From Anticarsia gemmatalis (Eukaryota > Arthropoda > Insecta > Lepidoptera > Erebidae), in assembly GCF_050436995.1 (NCBI RefSeq), contig NC_134756.1, forward strand, positions 5,704,001-5,768,000: a stretch of DNA of 64,000 bases, given 5' to 3'. The notes under the pieces are model-generated. The model saw only the letters and a list, made by a program, of their open reading frames with translations, ran no database searches and was not told the DNA's origin. Made by a program: the position numbers and the translations under genes. Below, one piece after another: positions 13,378-26,114 of the stretch (position 1 is the first letter of the stretch; the number at the start of each line of letters is the position of its first letter).

Positions 13378-13465
13378 TCCCGTGACCACGGTCGATGTAA
13401 TTCGATCGAAACGTCGGGTAAACAAATAAGATATTCTAACCTTTAATTTTTAATCGCGTTTTACA
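13378..13465 (+). repeat. Dispersed-repeat fragment with GATCGAAACGTCGGGTAAA core
   Basis: The string CGTGACCACGGTCGATGTAA followed by a GATCGAAACGTCGGGTAAA core resembles a motif I associate with dispersed repeats in lepidopteran genomes. There is no second copy in this window and the boundaries are uncertain. Confidence 0.35.
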
Positions 13466-14088
13466 CTATAATATGTTGCGTATTTATGCTTATGACTGTA
13501 CTATAAATGTAACCGTTTTGTCATAAATAACTGTGGCGTGTTGCATTCCGTACGTTTCCTTTGTTTTGTAAAATAAGCGAAAGTTATTTGTGACGAAACG
13601 GCGTTACAATTTTTATATTATTATTTTATACATTTCGAAATCCGAATAGACGTATTTCATGGAAAAAAAAAAATATGTACTCAGAATAACTTTATACCTA
13701 ATTAGTGAAATTGGGTGAATATTAAGTTTGATTTTAACTGTGGTACACAAATGATAATAAAATACCGTATTTTCTTATACAACAGGATTAATAGATCTAA
13801 AAAAGTATGTACCCCCAAGGTAAGGCACGATGAAGATCCATTTTTTAACATGACAGTAGGACATTTCCTTTGTGGTTTCTTATACACAAAAGCATTAGCT
13901 GATTACTTGCTGTATTTCCCTTTCTCTTAAATTATCATAGCAATTGTAATATTTTGTTAGCATTTATGCGGTCTTGGGACCTCTGACATTCGCGGTTATG
14001 TTTTACGCTGGGACCTTAAGATAGTAGGAATTCTCTAAGGTATTATGTGAATATTACATATCCTATGATAAACTTAACACCGTTGTAG
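13466..14088. other. Non-coding stretch
   Basis: AT-rich sequence. Short open frames overlap on opposite strands at about 13700-13930 and lack any recognisable domain. Confidence 0.35.
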
Positions 14089-14608
14089 CATCGCACAGTG
14101 TGTTATAAACCCTATTTTTGTTTCGTCGTCTTTTTATTGAATTAATCGATAGAGTATACCATTCTGAGGATTAGAGTAAAACTCCGGGCTCGCTAAGACT
14201 TGTACTTTTTTCGTTATTCAGTGTCAAAGTTCCGGAATATCCGACTATTGAAAAACGAAAAAAAATTAATTACAATTTAACGGAAGTACTTATTCCAGAA
14301 TTTATTTATTCTATCGAAAGAAAATATAATAGCCGACCATTCCACCAATTCCTGAAGCTTTAGCATGAATAGGTCGAGAGATATGATTTTTTTTCTCATT
14401 TTTCGTTTTTATTTTTTTATTCATCTAAACCGCCGTAGTAGGTGGTCATTCCTACATCAAAAAATTGCTAATACTTTCTTTTATTTGCAGTATTAGTTCT
14501 AAAACCTAACTCGCTGGTTTCCAGGAGATATTTGAAATTTTAAATTTTACTTAGGGTTGTCACTTTCGAGTATCCGAAAATTATATAAGATTATAAACCT
14601 TTATTTGA

Positions 14609-14776
14609 AAAAAAAAGTTAAGCCCCCCGGCCGTAGTTCTGCACGACGTACCTCAGTCACGCCTTACTGAGGTTGTTGAAGTGCAGAGTACGGTTACGGT
14701 ATTAAAGTTGACTGGCGCTCAGTCCCCTAAAATTGTTCCAACTCCAGATGGAACAACCATTGATTTAGCGTTTTAG
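14609..14776 (+). pseudogene. Coding-like remnant inside the CACAGTG element
   Basis: An open frame of 55 codons ends at TAG (14774-14776), bounded upstream by an in-frame TGA. It has unbiased, protein-like composition, including KLTGAQSPKIVPTPDGTTID near the end, unlike the lysine/asparagine-rich chance frames around it. It may be the C-terminal end of a former transposon protein. I do not recognise the family and cannot assign a function. It contains a CCTCAGT...ACTGAGG inverted repeat. Confidence 0.3.
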
Positions 14777-15161
14777 AAAAAAAATCAACAAATATAATTA
14801 CATAATATGTGTATAAATTATAATAAATAAATTGTTGACGAAAATAATTTTATCGTATTTTTTAAATAAAAAATCGACACAATTAATGTACATACATGAT
14901 AAAATTTGATTTAAAATTATAGATAGGTATATAATTCATGTAGATATATAAAATACATTAAAAATTATTCTTAAAATTGTTATACCACAAAAATTACAAT
15001 AAAATTGATTTTAAAAAAAGTTGTTGTAAATCAAAAAATAATATGAAATTCATTTAAAAAGTAATTGTAAAATTAAATAAATTAACTAAAAATATTTTGA
15101 AAAAAAAACAAAATGTTGTAATAGTACTTATGTTGAATGTTGATTTATAGGTAATAATATA

Positions 15162-15422
15162 TGTATAGTGGGACAATTCACACACGGTCATTTGATTCCA
15201 AACTAAGCAGAGCTTGTACTATGGTAACCAAATAACTGATAAACATACTTATATACTTCTAAATACATACTTATATAGATAAATTCACAACCAGGCTCAG
15301 AACATATACTCGTGCTCATCACACAAAGATATGTCCCGGGTGGGATTCGAACCCACCACACGCGGCGCTACGGTTGTCGCGGCGAGGTGACCGCTTAAAC
15401 CACTGCGCCAAACGTGCAGTTA
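15162..15422 (-). repeat. tRNA-derived SINE nested in the transposon, minus strand
   Basis: On the minus strand a tRNA-like head has A-box TGGCGCAGTGG (complement of 15400-15410) and B-box GGTTCGAATCCC. These are followed by a body with TTGTGTGATGAGCACGAGTA and a 3' end near GAATTGTCCCACTATACAT. The layout matches a SINE family widespread in Lepidoptera. It sits between the inverted repeats of the CACAGTG element, so it inserted after that element formed. Confidence 0.85.
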
Positions 15423-16157
15423 AGGTATACTTGTGAAAGGATTTTCTTTCATTTACTATAAGTTGAGTCTTTTGAGTTAGAATTTATAGACAGATTCCAA
15501 ATAAATGTATCAATCAACATCATACCAATTTCTTAATTTGTTTTTTAATTTCCTTTATAAAATTACCCAATCTTTGCCATTTTAAGCCACAAAATTATGA
15601 TATCTTGTTATGGTCGTGATATAAAAGCTAAAACTTTATAAAAATAAATTTATTAAATTTTGATTGAAGTGGCAGCCCTATATGCGGATATTTCGGATAT
15701 TACTAAACTTTCAAATATCTCCTGGAAACCAGCGAGTTAGGTTTTAGAACTAATACTGCAAATAAAAGAAAGTATTAGCAATTTTTTGATGTAGGAATGA
15801 CCACCTACTACGGTGGTTTAGATGAATAAAAAAATAAAAACGAAAAATGAGAAAAAAAATCATATCTCTCGACCTATTCATGCTAAAGCTTCAGGAATTG
15901 GTGGAATGGTCGGCTATTATATCTTCTTTCGATAGAATAAATAAATTCTGGAATAAGTACTTCCGTTAAATTGTAATTAATTTTTTTTCGTTTTTCAATA
16001 GTCGGATATTCCGGAACTTTGACACTGAATAACGAAAAAAGTACAAGTCTTAGCGAGCCCGGAGTTTTACTCTAATCCTCAGAATGGTATACTCTATCGA
16101 TTAATTCAATAAAAAGACGACGAAACAAAAATAGGGTTTATAACACACTGTGCATCG

Positions 16158-17024
16158 GATAAGTCGTATTGTTTATGAATATCTGATAACAATTTATCTT
16201 CAGTGTATTTATTATATAAATTCAATAATCTTGGCACAGCGTATGTTCTTTATATTTATGTTTTAATTTTTTTGAACTTCAGCTCACAAGTTCGGAATCA
16301 GTGTGATATCGAATCAGGTTGATTTCAGTTAGTTATGTGGTGGTCTATTTCTCTCGGCCCTTCCTGTGGTACGTTGTCAAAGCTTGGGTTGCTTTAGTTA
16401 TTTCACCGACCCGAAGTCCTGGATAATTGTCATATTAATCGATAACCTTTCGTGGTTAGTGGTTTCAAGAACTAATGAAATCAAAACTTAATAAGTAAAT
16501 GGAAGACGAGTTGGTTATTCAACTAAAGCCCATTTAGTATATTCTACGATGCGTTGCAGGTAATCCTGAAAGGCTTTTATGCTGTTTCCATTTACCTTTT
16601 AGCACAGTTGTAGACGACTCTGGTCTTGCAAAATGTTGGAAAGCATTTTCTATGAGTGGTCTAGGATTTCGGGCTACCAGAGAAACACGTCTAATTGTAA
16701 AGGCTAATCAGAGAATGGATACGAACAAGGGAGACGTTTATGAATCACTCAGAAAATTAAGAAACTATAGGAACTATTTATTTTGTTGGTTTTTAATGTT
16801 ATCACCTCCGTGCAATGCTGACGAGATAGAATTTAAAGTTTGTAATTTGAATTTGCATCTGCGTTTTCCTAACGAGCGTTACGTTTCATTTTACAAATCG
16901 TCTAGAATCAGTTTGACACTTAAAATCATTCAAAAATGATAGAAACATACTTGAGGCGCTGATCATCTATAGTCGATAGTGATGAGTAACACCCAGGCAA
17001 TTCTAACGTTAGCGTATTTTACAG
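16158..17024. other. Presumed intron upstream of the first recognised ASPP exon
   Basis: Non-coding by appearance, ending in the acceptor gtattttacag at 17014-17024. A 95-codon open frame at 16652-16939 has no recognisable domain and is not bounded by convincing splice sites. Confidence 0.4.
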
Positions 17025-17178
17025 ATGATAGTGCGAGTGTGGTGCGAGAGCGGTGCCGGTTGGGCCCCGACTCACGTGCCGGTGACGCCGGACACCACGT
17101 GCCGCGACGTGCTAGACTGCTGCAGGGAACCGGGAGACGAACCCTGTCTGCTGTTCAGCGTGCATCCGCATCACGGAG
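17025..17178 (+). CDS. ASPP: ASPP-family protein, N-terminal Ras-association-like exon
   Basis: The exon follows acceptor ttttacag and starts exactly at ATG (17025). It encodes 51 residues plus one base (phase 1) and ends at GGAG|gtaatt. It contains VPVTPDTTCRDVLDCCREP, closely matching the start of vertebrate ASPP1/ASPP2 (pattern VPVTPET-CRDVV-LC-EPGE), and sits at the same distance from the start methionine as in the human protein. ASPP proteins regulate p53-type transcription factors and protein phosphatase 1, and act at cell junctions with RASSF8. The N-terminal beta-grasp fold resembles Ras-association domains. The exon is GC-rich against AT-rich surroundings. Further 5' coding sequence cannot be excluded, but the ATG fits the family start. 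Confidence 0.85.
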
Positions 17179-20100
17179 GTAATTATTCTGATATCTTTGG
17201 AGATAGAAAAACATATTTGGCGTTAATGTGGATTCTGTTTTATTGATATACAATTGAAACATAAGGCTTGAGAAGCGTTTTGTTATCTGTATGTGGTATG
17301 GTACTTTTGGTCTGGTATCTTTTCCTTAAGCGGTACGATCTTGAACGAATGTTGTCTAAGGTGATCCTAACTTGTCATGTAATCATCTTTATGTGACAAG
17401 TTCAGATTATATTATAAGCAATAGGAGCTAGTAACACATCGTTAGTGTGAGAACTTGTAAGATCTCTGTTTTAGAAATTCTAAACTAAATTGATTAAGGT
17501 ATTCCATGACAAAGATAATGAATTCTCAACTATAATAATTGCGGTCATTACGGTTTTAAAATAATGTATTTAGCCGCACTTCACTTTATTTACACGATTT
17601 AAGTCGCAGTATAATTGGGTATTGCTATGAACGTCGCTGAGTAACTTAATTAAGGATTCGTTTTATTATTATTTCGTGTTGTACAGAACTTGGTAATAAG
17701 CTTAGTATTTGCCATTTACTGCATATTCGTCCTTTGCGTGCTGGATTTACATTTAAAGTAGTTTTATCTTACAAATTAAGCTTGTTATAAATATGGAGAG
17801 CACGCGAGCGAAGCAGTAGGTCACTTGCTGCTTAGTATTAACTTAACATGGTTTAGATGTGAACGTAGATTCTTTAAACAAACTTCCTATAATTAGGGCA
17901 AATTGGGCTCAGTGGGTGAGGTGTTTACTATTTGACTTCCATTGCATTGCAGTGACTTAGAGTCCTACGTTCATACAATCAAAAGGTTTTCTATTGCATT
18001 ACTCATGTCCGTAAAGAAATTCTATATGTACTTTAGCTACTAACAGTAGTTGGTCAATAAAGAAGCAATGGCCTATTGGATTCATTTTTGACCTTAACTG
18101 CCCTCAACAACATACAAAATCGAATAGGAACAAATAAACGAGACCAAAGTATTAAAGATAACAACACTTGTTTTATTACAAAGATATATTCTCCCACATT
18201 ACAGTAAATCATGTGTAATGTTCCAAACTGCAGTTTTCCTTTAAAATTCTTCTTCACTACATTGAAGAGCATTTCGTGTTGCTAGACAGTTTCTGTTTGT
18301 TGGGTTTTATGTTAGTCATTGTTTATAATATATTATATTAGAGAGTATAAAATATAGCATAATGCACACAAAATAAATGTTCTTCCTTCATAAGTTATTA
18401 TCAAATTTTATGTTATTTAGAGTAGCCTTTGGTATTTTTCGGTCTCTTCCTAAACCTAGCCCCTAGTTACGATAAACGGGCTTTGGTTTTTCAAAAATTA
18501 TGCTTAATATTTTTGTTCCTATCTTTCTCGTTTTCAACGCCTTTGTCTCTTGTTTTCTCACTTAAGTAAATTTTTCATTCCTTCTCCTTGAATCGTACAT
18601 CCTAATCGGTCGGGATGCACTGCCTTTTCATCATCCCACAAGTATGTATGACTTTTGATTGATTCAGCAGTCAGCAAACCTACTAATTTCTGTATAATTC
18701 TTACGTTAAAGATTTACTGGCGAGTCTTAAGACCATATGTTCAGTGTTTTTAAGCTCGTTATCGTGTTAACAAGCGTGTTCTGAATCCTGCACTCGTGAC
18801 AAAGATAATTGTGATGAGCGATCGTGTAACTAACATTATTGTGGAAGTATGCACCTTTCATCATTTCGTGTCAGATTCCTGCAATTATTGCGATTTGTAT
18901 CATTTCTTACGATGGAAAGGGAGAAGATTCGACTTTTTTACGGATTATTCATGACGCCTATTTATGTCGGGCATCAATCTGTTATTTTCTTGTTAAGGAA
19001 TCATCCTCGCCGAACACTACAACTACTGATGCGAATCTGTGGCTAAAGTTTTTAATCGTATTGATGAAGAATAGGTGTCCGATAAATTAACATGATCAAG
19101 CTATATTCATTTCGAATTTAGCAAACCCGTAATAATTGCATAATTTTCTGTGTAACTACACTTACCACTACTTTTGAAGCTACATCATCCTAAAATGATC
19201 TACGTAAACTTAAGGATATCATCTCATTAGAAATACAATGATCACAAATCTCAAATTTGTACTAAGATGTCGAGTCGATATTTCGCATCGATATCTAAGT
19301 TCCGATTTACATTTTACCTCTATATTAGCAAAAGTACGAAACCGCCACATATTACCATGTTTACACAAGAAAAGGTTAAAGTAAATACTTAACGGGCTCG
19401 TAACTAGTGTTAGAACATCTAATTTCCCCTGACCTCACTCGGTTCAGACAAAAACACATGTAAGTACATCCTGTTAGATTCGCGGTATCTGGAATCGAAC
19501 CGCGGGCCCGCGATGTGGCTACAAAAACGTCTGTCCGTTACAGCGCGATGTCACTTTAATTCGCCTTAACAGTACTTGATGGGCCCGCGTCTAACCCTGT
19601 GGGATACCGGCCTCGTTGGCCTACTTGGTGCTAGCTTCTCAGTACCACGTGGATTTTTTCTTTTTACAGCCTTGTTTAGATATACTGCTTTTTATAACAT
19701 TTGTTTCTCAAGTACTGGCTGGACTATTATATCGTGGTTATAAACTTGATCGTATGTTTGATATTTGAATTGTATTATCGAGAATAGTATTAGTATAGAA
19801 GCAGGATAACTCCACTATTACGGCTCACTGTGTCACGCTACTAAAATAATCATTATCAAATATTCCGATGCTAATTCAGTACGCCTAATCAAACATACAT
19901 GACCGAATCACAGCCAATTAGTGGCGTGTAATCGCTCTGCAATAATTAGCCAGTTTTATGAGTCATTGCGTAATATAAAAACTTATTTTATAACAAATAG
20001 AATTCAAAATGTTAATGAATAACTCTCTACTTTTCTTGTTCTTACATACATCACAGTAATTAATGATTGACAAGTGAGATAACAGAAATACGCTCGAATA

Positions 20101-23100
20101 AATTATCTCGGAAATCTAACGCCGGTCTCGATTACATCGAAATATTTCATGTTTTTGTATCAACCGCATTATTTCCGTGTTGTAACATTTGCATATTACA
20201 TCACCGTTAGGCACTGTGTCACTGTGGAGAATCGATGATCGGCCGACGGTCGTACGTCTCGGAAGAAAGGGTTTCTCGATTTACTTCGATGCAAAAACTC
20301 GCGACTCGTAATTGCATCCCGATCGACCAGTCCGTGGGAAAGATATGCCCGAAATGTCATATTCACTCAGTGAGCGCGCCTGTTGAAATGGTTTGACCTT
20401 AGGATAAATGATAAATGCGAGCTTTCGTTTATTTTTAAGCTGTTTCTGCTTAACATTTATCGAGGAATTGTATAGAATGGTATATTAAGGAAACGGATAA
20501 TCATTCTGCTAATCAGGCGTTTAATTAAATAGCTATTTATGTGTCCAGTAGCCGCTTCTTGCAATGGATTTGCAATTTATCGCCTATTGGTTGAAGACGT
20601 GATTGCTAGTCGTGCAGTTGCGTATCCAATTTTCTGGACAAGGTATTAATTAATTTTGAACATTCCCAGAAGCCTTTCCGATAGGGTTATTAAACTGACT
20701 ATAACTAGGATGATTAAAATAAGAATTGAATTCAACATAATTAGATAGTAAACGCCAATACTTCCTTTAAACATGAAAATACGTTTAGAGTTAAATTACA
20801 CCATTGAAACGATTTTGAAATCATTTAATAACCGAACTATTAAAATAAACAAGACAGACAAAAATCTGTGTATAGTTAAACTGTGTAATGATTTAATATA
20901 TTCAGTGAACTCAGTAGGCGCACCATAACAGATAGTAATTAAAAAAAACAATGAACATTACAACGTAATTGGCAATTTAACTGACGGTGAAGATCACAAG
21001 ATATCGTATATTTTCATATGTGAATTTGGGCAAGTGAAAGTGTATTTACCCATAATTATCGTCGCCGATGTTATCAAGGAACAAGCTCCGTCTACAATAA
21101 CCTCATAAATATTTAGTCGTCGTGGCCATGTACAGTGTAATGGTGCAAAGAGCCGCTTTAGGCTGTCGCTGTAGGGTGCATAAAGTTTGTTGCTATTGGT
21201 TTGCTAACTAATCAGACACTGGGACTTTTCCACCCATACAAATAATTTAATTAGGAAATGAATTTGCAATACGGTCTGAAGTTATAAAGCTTTGCAATTA
21301 ATTATAACAATCATATATTGATCTATTACAATTTAATAATTGGCTTACAAGTAATCAATAATAAGAACCCTCGTATCACTTCCCTCAATATGTTATCTTA
21401 AATTAAACTCAAAATCGATAGTATCAAATTAATTTTAGTACAATCAGCCACAAATAATTTGCTCTGTGTAAAAATTGCTTCGTATCGCAAAGTGGCTTTA
21501 TTATGCGCCGCGTGGTCTCCATGTCACCACCTTCCTAACCTTTGTGAGCCGAAGGTTAGTTTTATATGGTAAAGTAAACGACGCATGTCTAAGAAATTTT
21601 ATTGACATAGATAAGGTGTTACGCCCATATTGGGATGTTATTACTATTTCTTAAACGATACGGATAGATGGGTACTAGAGTTTACTGCGAAGTTGATGTG
21701 TTTGTAAAGCTATGTTTGTACAATGTTGTAAGGGTACTCTTACAACACCTTACCTTTGATGCAGCGGTGTTTTGTCACTCCATATTTCGGCATCGTGTCG
21801 CCTTGGAACATAAACAATTCGTCTCCCCAAAAGAATATGTTTTTGCCATCCCTAGAGCAGGATTTTTTGCGGCTCTTAATACAATTTTCGCTTCTAAGAC
21901 GCCAAGCTTCTTAACTAAATATAGAACTGCTTTGACGCTCGTAATATTCCAAATGATATGTAGATGTTGTGGTTTTGTGACTTGTATAAGATATGTTTTC
22001 ACATAGCGACAAGTTGAGAAAATACAACAAATTATAATGTTGTATCTCATCAGTGAAACACACATTCGCAAATTGCAGCATAACGACTATAATTTGATAT
22101 AATGAACTCACATTCGAAGAATGGTCAAGATAAGACTAGCACGCGACGATATAAAGGGGTGGAATAACATTGTGAGAACCTCTTTGTACATGCTCGTTAG
22201 CTTTCCTTTGTTTTGACATTTGACCTCATTTTATGAGGCTTAATTGCAATTTTGAGTGTAAAGCCAGTAACCATGAAACAGTACAACAAGACTGTACAAC
22301 TCCTTTATAATATCCCTACGCAATCATTATATGATGTTGTAATTATTGCTTACAGAATTTGCGTAGGCGCTTCACAAATGGAAACTATTTTCAGGCTTTG
22401 TAATATGCTGTAGAATAATTTTGAATTCGTGATATGCTCGTTCGGCGTAATTTGTGTTTGGATATTGAAATTTACATTTGAATAGTATCTAATGGCACGC
22501 ATGAATATTATTTCCAACTATAAAATGATGAGTAGGTACGTTACCTACTTATTTATTATCTAACAGTGAAGGTTATAAAATAAATACATTTTGTTCGTGT
22601 TCAGATGTATTTTTTCTACTAGGTTTTTCAGGGTATTTATATATTCATGAAAGTAATCTTAAAACTTTCGATGGATTGTAAAGCATGTTATCTTATAGGC
22701 GTCGTATATCAAGAGCATGAAAAAACACATACGCTTAAAATATTTTATGAAGGATTTTAATAGAAAAATTCCCCTGTTTACCCTTCTTTTATTATTATTT
22801 AGTTAGGTAGGCTTTTATTACGGGGTTATAAAAAGGTTTATGATGATGACGCGAATTATGACGGAAAATACAATCTACAGGCGAAATTGTGTGTTGAATA
22901 ATAATTATGATTATTGCGGTTAACAGGTGTAACGTGATTAATTTATCTTTGTTGTTGTACGTTCGTGTACTGCCCCTTTTATGTTAGGACTGTGATTCTT
23001 TATGACCATGTCACAAGCAACACAGCGTTGTAGTTAAAGGTTCGTGGTTGTCATTTGTGTATAATTATGTACAAGTTTTTTTAGCAAGCTCTGCTGTTGT

Positions 23101-26027
23101 GGGAACCTTCGATGTACTTAAGATATTAACGACTTGTTGTTTTCGAATACAAGTCTAAATTATTTTGCATATATAAAGTACATCAATTGTGTGTTTCGAA
23201 TTGGATTTCTAAACAAATATTACAGTTAGCTACTTACGATCGAGCCGACATTTTCCAAGAAATAAGGTTGATAAAAAGCTCAGTAAACTTTAAGTTCCAA
23301 TATTCTTTAAGTAATAGCTAGCGCTACAATAAACTTCGCCCTCGGCCACTTTAGGAGTACTAACAAATCAAACTGGCTATAATCTGAAGACTTTGTTGCG
23401 AGCATAGTTTCAACGTAGCGGTCTCACTAATATTTCATGCTCGTTCATAAATTATCTTATAACTCAAGCAATTGATTTAGTCTGGGTCGTCTTTGCGCTT
23501 GTTCAAACAATCAAGAACTGCCGCGTTGTTTAATGGGAAGAACAATGGCTAGTTACATTTCAAACAACTTTGTTATATAAATCAGTAAAATTGGTTCCTC
23601 GGGAAGGGTTTGTTTACTTTGTAAAAGTCCAATTAGAAGTATTTATGTTTCATATACGTAGCCGTTTGTGTAGGCTAAAAGTTTGACCGAGAAGACAATT
23701 GGATTTAGAATGATTGGCTTAGGTGTTCGAGTTTCTTGCCAACAATTTATATAGTAGTAAGGGCTGCCTACCCTCAGCTTACGCGCAATATGATTGATGT
23801 TCTCTATATACAAAGCATGAATAATTCAGATTAGATTTTTAACGCAGACAACAAATTTGTAGTAGCCAAATGAAAGATAGTCGTTCGTGTAACTAAGAAA
23901 ATTGTAGAACCTTCCCTTCGCTATCATTAAGAAGTGAATAAGAATTCCAGACCTAAATTGAAACTATTATGAGTTGATGTCATTTGATTAATGAAATAGA
24001 TATCGTTGCCATATATACGTTGATCTAACTGGTACTACTGAACGTTTAATTTAAATTCTCACGAATATAATGTAGGAAAGTCTAATACATCGTGACTCGC
24101 GGGTCTCGGCAGTTGTTGCATTTCGACATCAACTCTGTGTTATGGAACATTTGCATGTATCTGATGGTTTACTCTCGGTTTTATGGTTTATAGTTAGAAG
24201 GTTTTGTGAATCTTTATATGCAAAAGCTTGTTCAATCACCTTATATATTAAATCAATCTTATTTTTTAAAAAGCAACCAATTTTAAATTGATATGTATCT
24301 ATGATGCATAAATGGTGTAGAGTACTAAAAGGTTCAACAAATCGTCGAATATAGTGAACTATTTGTAAAAATTATTTCAATTAGGTATATCAGAAATAAT
24401 CTGTAGCTTACCTAAACTTGCTAAGTAAAACACAATTCATTTTTGTAGCAATAAGTATCAGATAGCTGTTTTCTACAGTTATTCTTTTCTTTGCTATAAA
24501 AAACATGAAATCACAAAATAAAATACTCATAATAATATTCTGCCATTAATAACTAAGTAACTGCTAAGCATAATGTTCTAAGTGTACTGTGGCCACATTA
24601 ATATCGCGAGAATCGAGATCAGGTGTAAGCGAGACGCGCTAATGTATACGCAGTCTCTTTGATCTACAGCCAGTAAGGAGCGTTACGAAGCGTTACGAGT
24701 AGCACATTATACATGGTGTTAATAATTAAATGTCCTACCGGGAAGTTGTTCCTCCTGATTTAAGAGAAGCCTTTTCGCGGAAGTGAAATTTTATAAATAC
24801 AAAATGAATTTTAATTTTCTTTGAGTCTGCTTTAAAGAAAATTTGTATTACCATTGAACGGACTTCCGGTTTAAAATATAACACATATGATGCTTTAAAA
24901 TATTTTTATCAATGTTGTAGTAAATTTTCGTTTTATTTAACATTACCTACCATGATCTTTAAATGCGTGGCATCTTGCCTAACATCAGTTGAGTTATTAA
25001 TTCTAAACATTTTGTAAACCGTTTATTAAATGAGTTAAGTATGTGAAACAACCTTTTCAAATATTTAAATCGTTTGAGTTTGTCAATATCCTAATTTGTA
25101 AAAGAGAAAGTCAGACGGGGAAAATTAAAAGGAAAATTGTGAACACCTGGCCCCGAGGAGAAACTCTTGAAAATATTCAAAGAAATGAAGTATGTCACCG
25201 TGAGAGTCGACGAAGTTGACAAATGCGCGAACAGATTGTTTGCAAAGATTTATTTGATATACTCAATAATTTTTTGACTTCTGTTTCTACAATTATTGAC
25301 CAAATACGTTATCTAATGGCCATACTAAATGTCCAATCGTTTCTTACGAATATAGTAGTGCAATAACTTGAATTCCTATTTGCTTTATTTATTGGTCATG
25401 TGACATTAATTGCAGTATAAGTCCTAATTTAGCTCATAAGTTTTAATCACCCGGTGATAACTAAACTGGTATATAAACGAATTCATAATTGTCAATCGAC
25501 ATTTTCCTCAACAACGTACGTTATTAATTTACTTTGATGCACGTTTCATTAAATATTAAGGAACGTTCCACAAAATTACGCGGTCTGTCTAATATTTGTT
25601 TTATTATATTTTCATACTTATGGCTGTTCTAATCAAACAATGGGACGAGGAATCTGTTTTGTGTGCCGACGCGGTTCCCCTCGAGACGTAATGAGTTCAA
25701 TTCAAACGCTGAAAAAATCCTCACTTATTTTTCTTTCACGATTTTAAAAGCCAGACAATTTTCGTTGACGTAATGAAAGAGATGTCTGCCTGAGTGATAT
25801 TCTTCTAAATTACCTAGATATTTTTGGAATTAAAATGTTTAAGTCTTTCTTAATTAGGCTCAGCTTATTGTTTGGTAAGTCGTAAGAATTAAGATAACTC
25901 AGAATTCTCTTGGTTCTAGTCCATAATGATGCAGCCGTAATAAAATGGAGTACAAGTTTTTATTAAGGCTATGTTTCAGCATACTGCATACGTGAAACAC
26001 TATTTTAATTTAGTTTTTTGTTCACAG
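17179..26027 (+). other. ASPP intron, 8849 bp, phase 1
   Basis: The intron runs from donor GGAG|gtaatt to acceptor ttgttcacag. It is AT-rich and contains SINE remnants near 19480-19640. It also has a 9-bp hairpin (TGTTGTAAG/CTTACAACA, about 21724-21751), a GC-rich patch at 20220-20390, and a short direct repeat AGCGTTACGA near 24679-24701. Open frames at 21668-22071, overlapping on both strands, have no recognisable domain. I see no other exon or RNA gene. Confidence 0.7.
19480..19640. repeat. tRNA-like SINE remnants
   Basis: On the minus strand GGTTCGATTCCAG matches a Pol III B-box in a GC-rich context. Just downstream on the plus strand, ACCGGCCTCGTTGGCCTA resembles the A-box side of a tRNA-derived SINE head. 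The two pieces face opposite directions and neither is complete, so this is probably a degraded composite. Boundaries are uncertain. Confidence 0.35.
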
Positions 26028-26114
26028 TTCACGTGTTGCGAGACACCGAACTCCCTTTGGAAGTGGCATCAGCTTTAGGACCCGACGTGCAGTTCGTTCT
26101 CAAATACATCGAAG
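26028..26114 (+). CDS. ASPP: ASPP-family protein, second recognised exon
   Basis: This 87-bp exon lies between acceptor gttcacag and donor GAAG|gtgagc. Entered in phase 1 from the exon at 17025, it reads VHVLRDTELPLEVASALGP then DVQFVLKYIE and leaves again in phase 1. This corresponds to the second half of the N-terminal beta-grasp fold of ASPP proteins, where human ASPP2 has a short helix followed by an EVRFFLRHE strand. Together the two exons give 80 residues. The expected next exon would encode the coiled-coil region; no CAG-rich or heptad-like exon appears in the remaining 38 kb, so the intron either extends past the window or a short exon was missed. Confidence 0.8.

Larger units (their letters stand above)
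14094..16152. mobile_element. Transib/RAG-like non-autonomous DNA transposon, 2059 bp
   Basis: Both ends start CACAGTGTGTTATAAACCC inwards and are flanked by a 5-bp duplication CATCG (14089-14093 and 16153-16157). The terminal inverted repeats are long: 14094-14536 and about 15710-16152 are near-identical reverse complements (443 bp), with weaker similarity continuing inwards (TAGGG-TG-CACTT). A 5-bp duplication and a terminus close to CACWRTG are typical of the Transib superfamily, the relatives of RAG1. The interior has a short coding-like remnant and a nested SINE. No transposase core is visible. An EnSpm or other CAC-ended family is less likely. Confidence 0.8.

Noticed and set aside
14094..14122. 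Possible full recombination signal: heptamer, 12-bp spacer, nonamer-like TATTTTTGT
   Set aside because: The nonamer-like word is in reverse orientation and has two mismatches, so only the heptamer resemblance is kept.
15330..15422. tRNA gene on the minus strand
   Set aside because: A and B boxes are present but it lacks a clean cloverleaf and continues into a SINE body, so it is a SINE head.
21668..22071. Overlapping 112- and 98-codon frames on opposite strands
   Set aside because: They lie inside the ASPP intron, mirror each other and show no family motif or splice support.
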